Below, one piece after another: positions 62,072 through 64,000 of a DNA stretch of 64,000 bases; positions within the stretch are counted from its first letter, which is position 1; each line of letters begins with the position of its first letter. The stretch covers positions 24,232 through 88,231 of the forward strand of contig CANFHF010000006.1 in assembly GCA_947446635.1 (NCBI GenBank). The letters run 5' to 3'. This stretch comes from Flavobacteriaceae bacterium (GTDB lineage: Bacteria; Bacteroidota; Bacteroidia; Flavobacteriales; Flavobacteriaceae). A model generated the notes under the pieces. It ran no database searches. It was not told the origin of the DNA and worked only from the letters and a program-made list of their open reading frames with translations. A program made the position numbers and the translations under genes.

Positions 62072-64000
62072 TTAAGATTCTCTAGGAGGTCTTGGTAAAA
62101 GTGCTTTTCTTGACACTTTTTCTTTTCTAGTTTTTGGATCCATACCTAAGTATTTAACCTGGAAAACATCACCCATATTCACTACATCACCTACATTTTC
62201 TGTACGTTCCCAAGCCAATTCAGATACGTGAAGCAAAACCTCATTTCCTGGAGCGTCAAGGTATTCTACGACTGCACCAAAATCAAGCATTTTAATAACT
62301 TTTACGTCATAAGCTTCATTCATTTGTGGTTTGAAAGTGATAGAATGTATTTTAGCCAATACCGCTTCAATTCCAGCAGGATCAGTTCCTAAAATTTCAA
62401 TTACCCCTTGCTCATTCACTTCATTGATTACGATAGTAGTCCCCGTAGCTTTTTGTAATTCTTGAATTACTTTTCCTCCAGGTCCAATCAACGCTCCAAT
62501 GAATTGACCAGGAATAGTTCTGGTGATAATTTTTGGAGCATATTCCTTAACATCTTCTTTTGGAGATGCAAGTGTATCAGTAAGTATTTTAAGAATATGC
62601 AAACGTCCGTCACGGGCTTGCGCCAATGCTGCTTCCATAATCTCATATTTCAATCCGTCAATTTTGATATCCATTTGACAAGCTGTAATTCCTTCTGAAG
62701 TTCCAGTTACTTTGAAATCCATATCTCCTAAATGATCTTCATCACCTAAGATATCGGATAAAACCGCAAAACGATCACCGTCTGTGATTAATCCCATTGC
62801 AATTCCAGAAACAGGACGTATCATTTGAATACCAGCATCCATTAAGGATAATGTACCCGCACAAACAGTTGCCATTGAAGACGAACCATTCGATTCTAAT
62901 ACTTCAGAAACCAAACGAATCGTATAAGGACAATCAGCAGGAATCATATTTTTCAATGCTCTTTGCGCCAAGTTTCCGTGACCAACTTCTCTTCTTGAAG
63001 TTCCTCTCAAAGGACGTGCTTCTCCTGTAGAAAATGGTGGAAAATTATAGTGCAAGTAGAATTTTTCTTCTCCTTGTTCAGATGGCGAATCAATTTGGTT
63101 TGCTTCTCTAGAAGTTCCTAAAGTAGCTGTTGCCAATGCTTGAGTTTCTCCACGAGTAAACAATGCAGATCCGTGAACTGATGGTAAATAATCTACTTCA
63201 CACCAAATTGGTCTGATTTCTGTAGTTTTTCTACCGTCCAAACGGGTACCTAAATCTAAGGTTACGTTACGAACTGCTTCTTTGTTAGTTTTGTAAAAAT
63301 ATTTACTTACTAAATCGCCATCAACTGCTAATTCTTCTTCTGTAAATAACGCTTTAACTTCTTCTTTTACAGCGTCAAATGAAGCCGTGCGTTCTTGTTT
63401 AGAAGAACCTTTACTTGCAATGGCATAAATTTTATCGTAAGCTGCTGCTTTTACTTTTGCATAAATAGCATCGTCTGTTCTTTCAGTTTCGTAAGTACGA
63501 ACTTCTTTTTTGCCAAAAGCATTTGCTAATCTTTCTTGCGCTGCAATTTGGTTTTTGATATGTCCGTGAGCAAATTTAATTGCTTCAACCATTTCTGCTT
63601 CTGAAATTTCTTTCATTTCTCCTTCTACCATTGCGATAGAATCTGTTGAAGCACCAATCATCATATCAATGTCAGATAATTCTAATTGCGCACGACTTGG
63701 ATTGATGATGAATTTTCCATCAATTCTTCCAACTCTAGCTTCAGAAATTAAAGTTTCGAATGGAATGTCAGACAAAGCAAGTGCTGCCGAAGCGGCTAAT
63801 CCTGCTAATGCATCTGGCATAATATCATCATCATGAGACATTAACTGAATCATAACTTGAACTTCTGCATGATAATCACTTGGGAAAAGTGGACGTAAAA
63901 CACGGTCAACTAATCTCATTGTTAGCACTTCGTTGTCACTTGGACGCGCTTCTCTTTTGAAGAAACCTCCAGGAAAACGTCCTGCTGCTGCAAATTTTTC
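62072..64000 (-). CDS. pnp: Polynucleotide phosphorylase, C-terminal 643 residues (5' end outside window)
   Basis: The frame is open to the window edge, beginning in [25 protein letters not shown], so the first part of the first RNase PH domain is missing. Present are DRVLRPLFP, the helical linker, the second RNase PH domain ([51 protein letters not shown]), the KH domain ([19 protein letters not shown]) and the S1 domain to [12 protein letters not shown]. It degrades RNA from the 3' end using phosphate. It lies upstream of rpoD on the same strand with a terminator between them. Confidence 0.97.
   Translation of the reverse strand, partial: EKFAAAGRFPGGFFKREARPSDNEVLTMRLVDRVLRPLFPSDYHAEVQVMIQLMSHDDDIMPDALAGLAASAALALSDIPFETLISEARVGRIDGKFIINPSRAQLELSDIDMMIGASTDSIAMVEGEMKEISEAEMVEAIKFAHGHIKNQIAAQERLANAFGKKEVRTYETERTDDAIYAKVKAAAYDKIYAIASKGSSKQERTASFDAVKEEVKALFTEEELAVDGDLVSKYFYKTNKEAVRNVTLDLGTRLDGRKTTEIRPIWCEVDYLPSVHGSALFTRGETQALATATLGTSREANQIDSPSEQGEEKFYLHYNFPPFSTGEARPLRGTSRREVGHGNLAQRALKNMIPADCPYTIRLVSEVLESNGSSSMATVCAGTLSLMDAGIQMIRPVSGIAMGLITDGDRFAVLSDILGDEDHLGDMDFKVTGTSEGITACQMDIKIDGLKYEIMEAALAQARDGRLHILKILTDTLASPKEDVKEYAPKIITRTIPGQFIGALIGPGGKVIQELQKATGTTIVINEVNEQGVIEILGTDPAGIEAVLAKIHSITFKPQMNEAYDVKVIKMLDFGAVVEYLDAPGNEVLLHVSELAWERTENVGDVVNMGDVFQVKYLGMDPKTRKEKVSRKALLPRPPRES

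Overview
The window looks like an ordinary chromosomal stretch of a gliding, Gram-negative member of the Flavobacteriaceae, most likely Flavobacterium or a close relative. The DNA is AT-rich. It carries the gliding genes gldB and gldC, a type IX secretion system (T9SS) plug protein, and surface proteins with T9SS type A and type B C-terminal signals. Upstream regions repeatedly show the Bacteroidota -7 element TAnnTTTG. Start codons almost never have a Shine-Dalgarno sequence. I see no insertion sequence, prophage, CRISPR array or integrated island.

Layout. 1-3.4 kb: end of a deoxynucleoside kinase, a lectin-like T9SS-B surface protein, a SpoU rRNA/tRNA methyltransferase and a DUF1573 protein. 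3.6-7.0 kb: mutS, tRNA-Gly(GCC), tRNA-Leu(TAA) and a tiny repeat lipoprotein. 7.4-11.4 kb: envelope sugar genes (waaA; a DegT aminotransferase, an NTF2-like protein and galE). 11.4-17.8 kb: fabD, an aspartate-type aminotransferase, a fatty-acid desaturase, rsmG, the P5C dehydrogenase pruA and apaG. 17.9-24 kb: the T9SS plug protein, a methyltransferase, map, an acyl-CoA hydrolase/transferase and gpmI. 24-28.3 kb: two convergent L,D-transpeptidases of different families, tRNA-Gly(TCC), a TatA-like protein, a PAP2 phosphatase and an O-methyltransferase. 28.4-37 kb: rlmN, a polyprenyl synthase, dnaG, a NarL-type regulator, nadE, gldB-gldC, engB and an alpha/beta hydrolase.

37.2-53.0 kb is a complete division and cell-wall (dcw) cluster on the + strand: mraZ-rsmH-ftsL-ftsI-murE-mraY-murD-ftsW-murG-murC-ftsQ-ftsA-ftsZ. 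Its genes overlap or lie a few bases apart, except for two gaps that contain stem-loops. It is preceded by a phased repeat array that looks like an MraZ operator. 53-64 kb: a GatB/YqeY protein, tRNA-Arg(TCG), a 1449-residue T9SS-A surface protein with Ig-like and BspA-type repeats, a thioredoxin-fold protein, rpe, the primary sigma factor gene and pnp, which runs off the window end.

How it fits together: much of the window serves the cell envelope. This includes lipid A/Kdo, nucleotide sugars, fatty acids, peptidoglycan precursors and cross-linking, polyprenyl carriers, septation, and T9SS secretion with its surface cargo. The rest is core information processing and metabolism. The observations most worth following are the four-copy MraZ-type operator, a DnaG whose zinc ligands are all replaced, a Shine-Dalgarno sequence on the sigma factor gene in a lineage that rarely uses them, an in-frame duplication in the TatA-like protein, and stem-loops inside the dcw operon.
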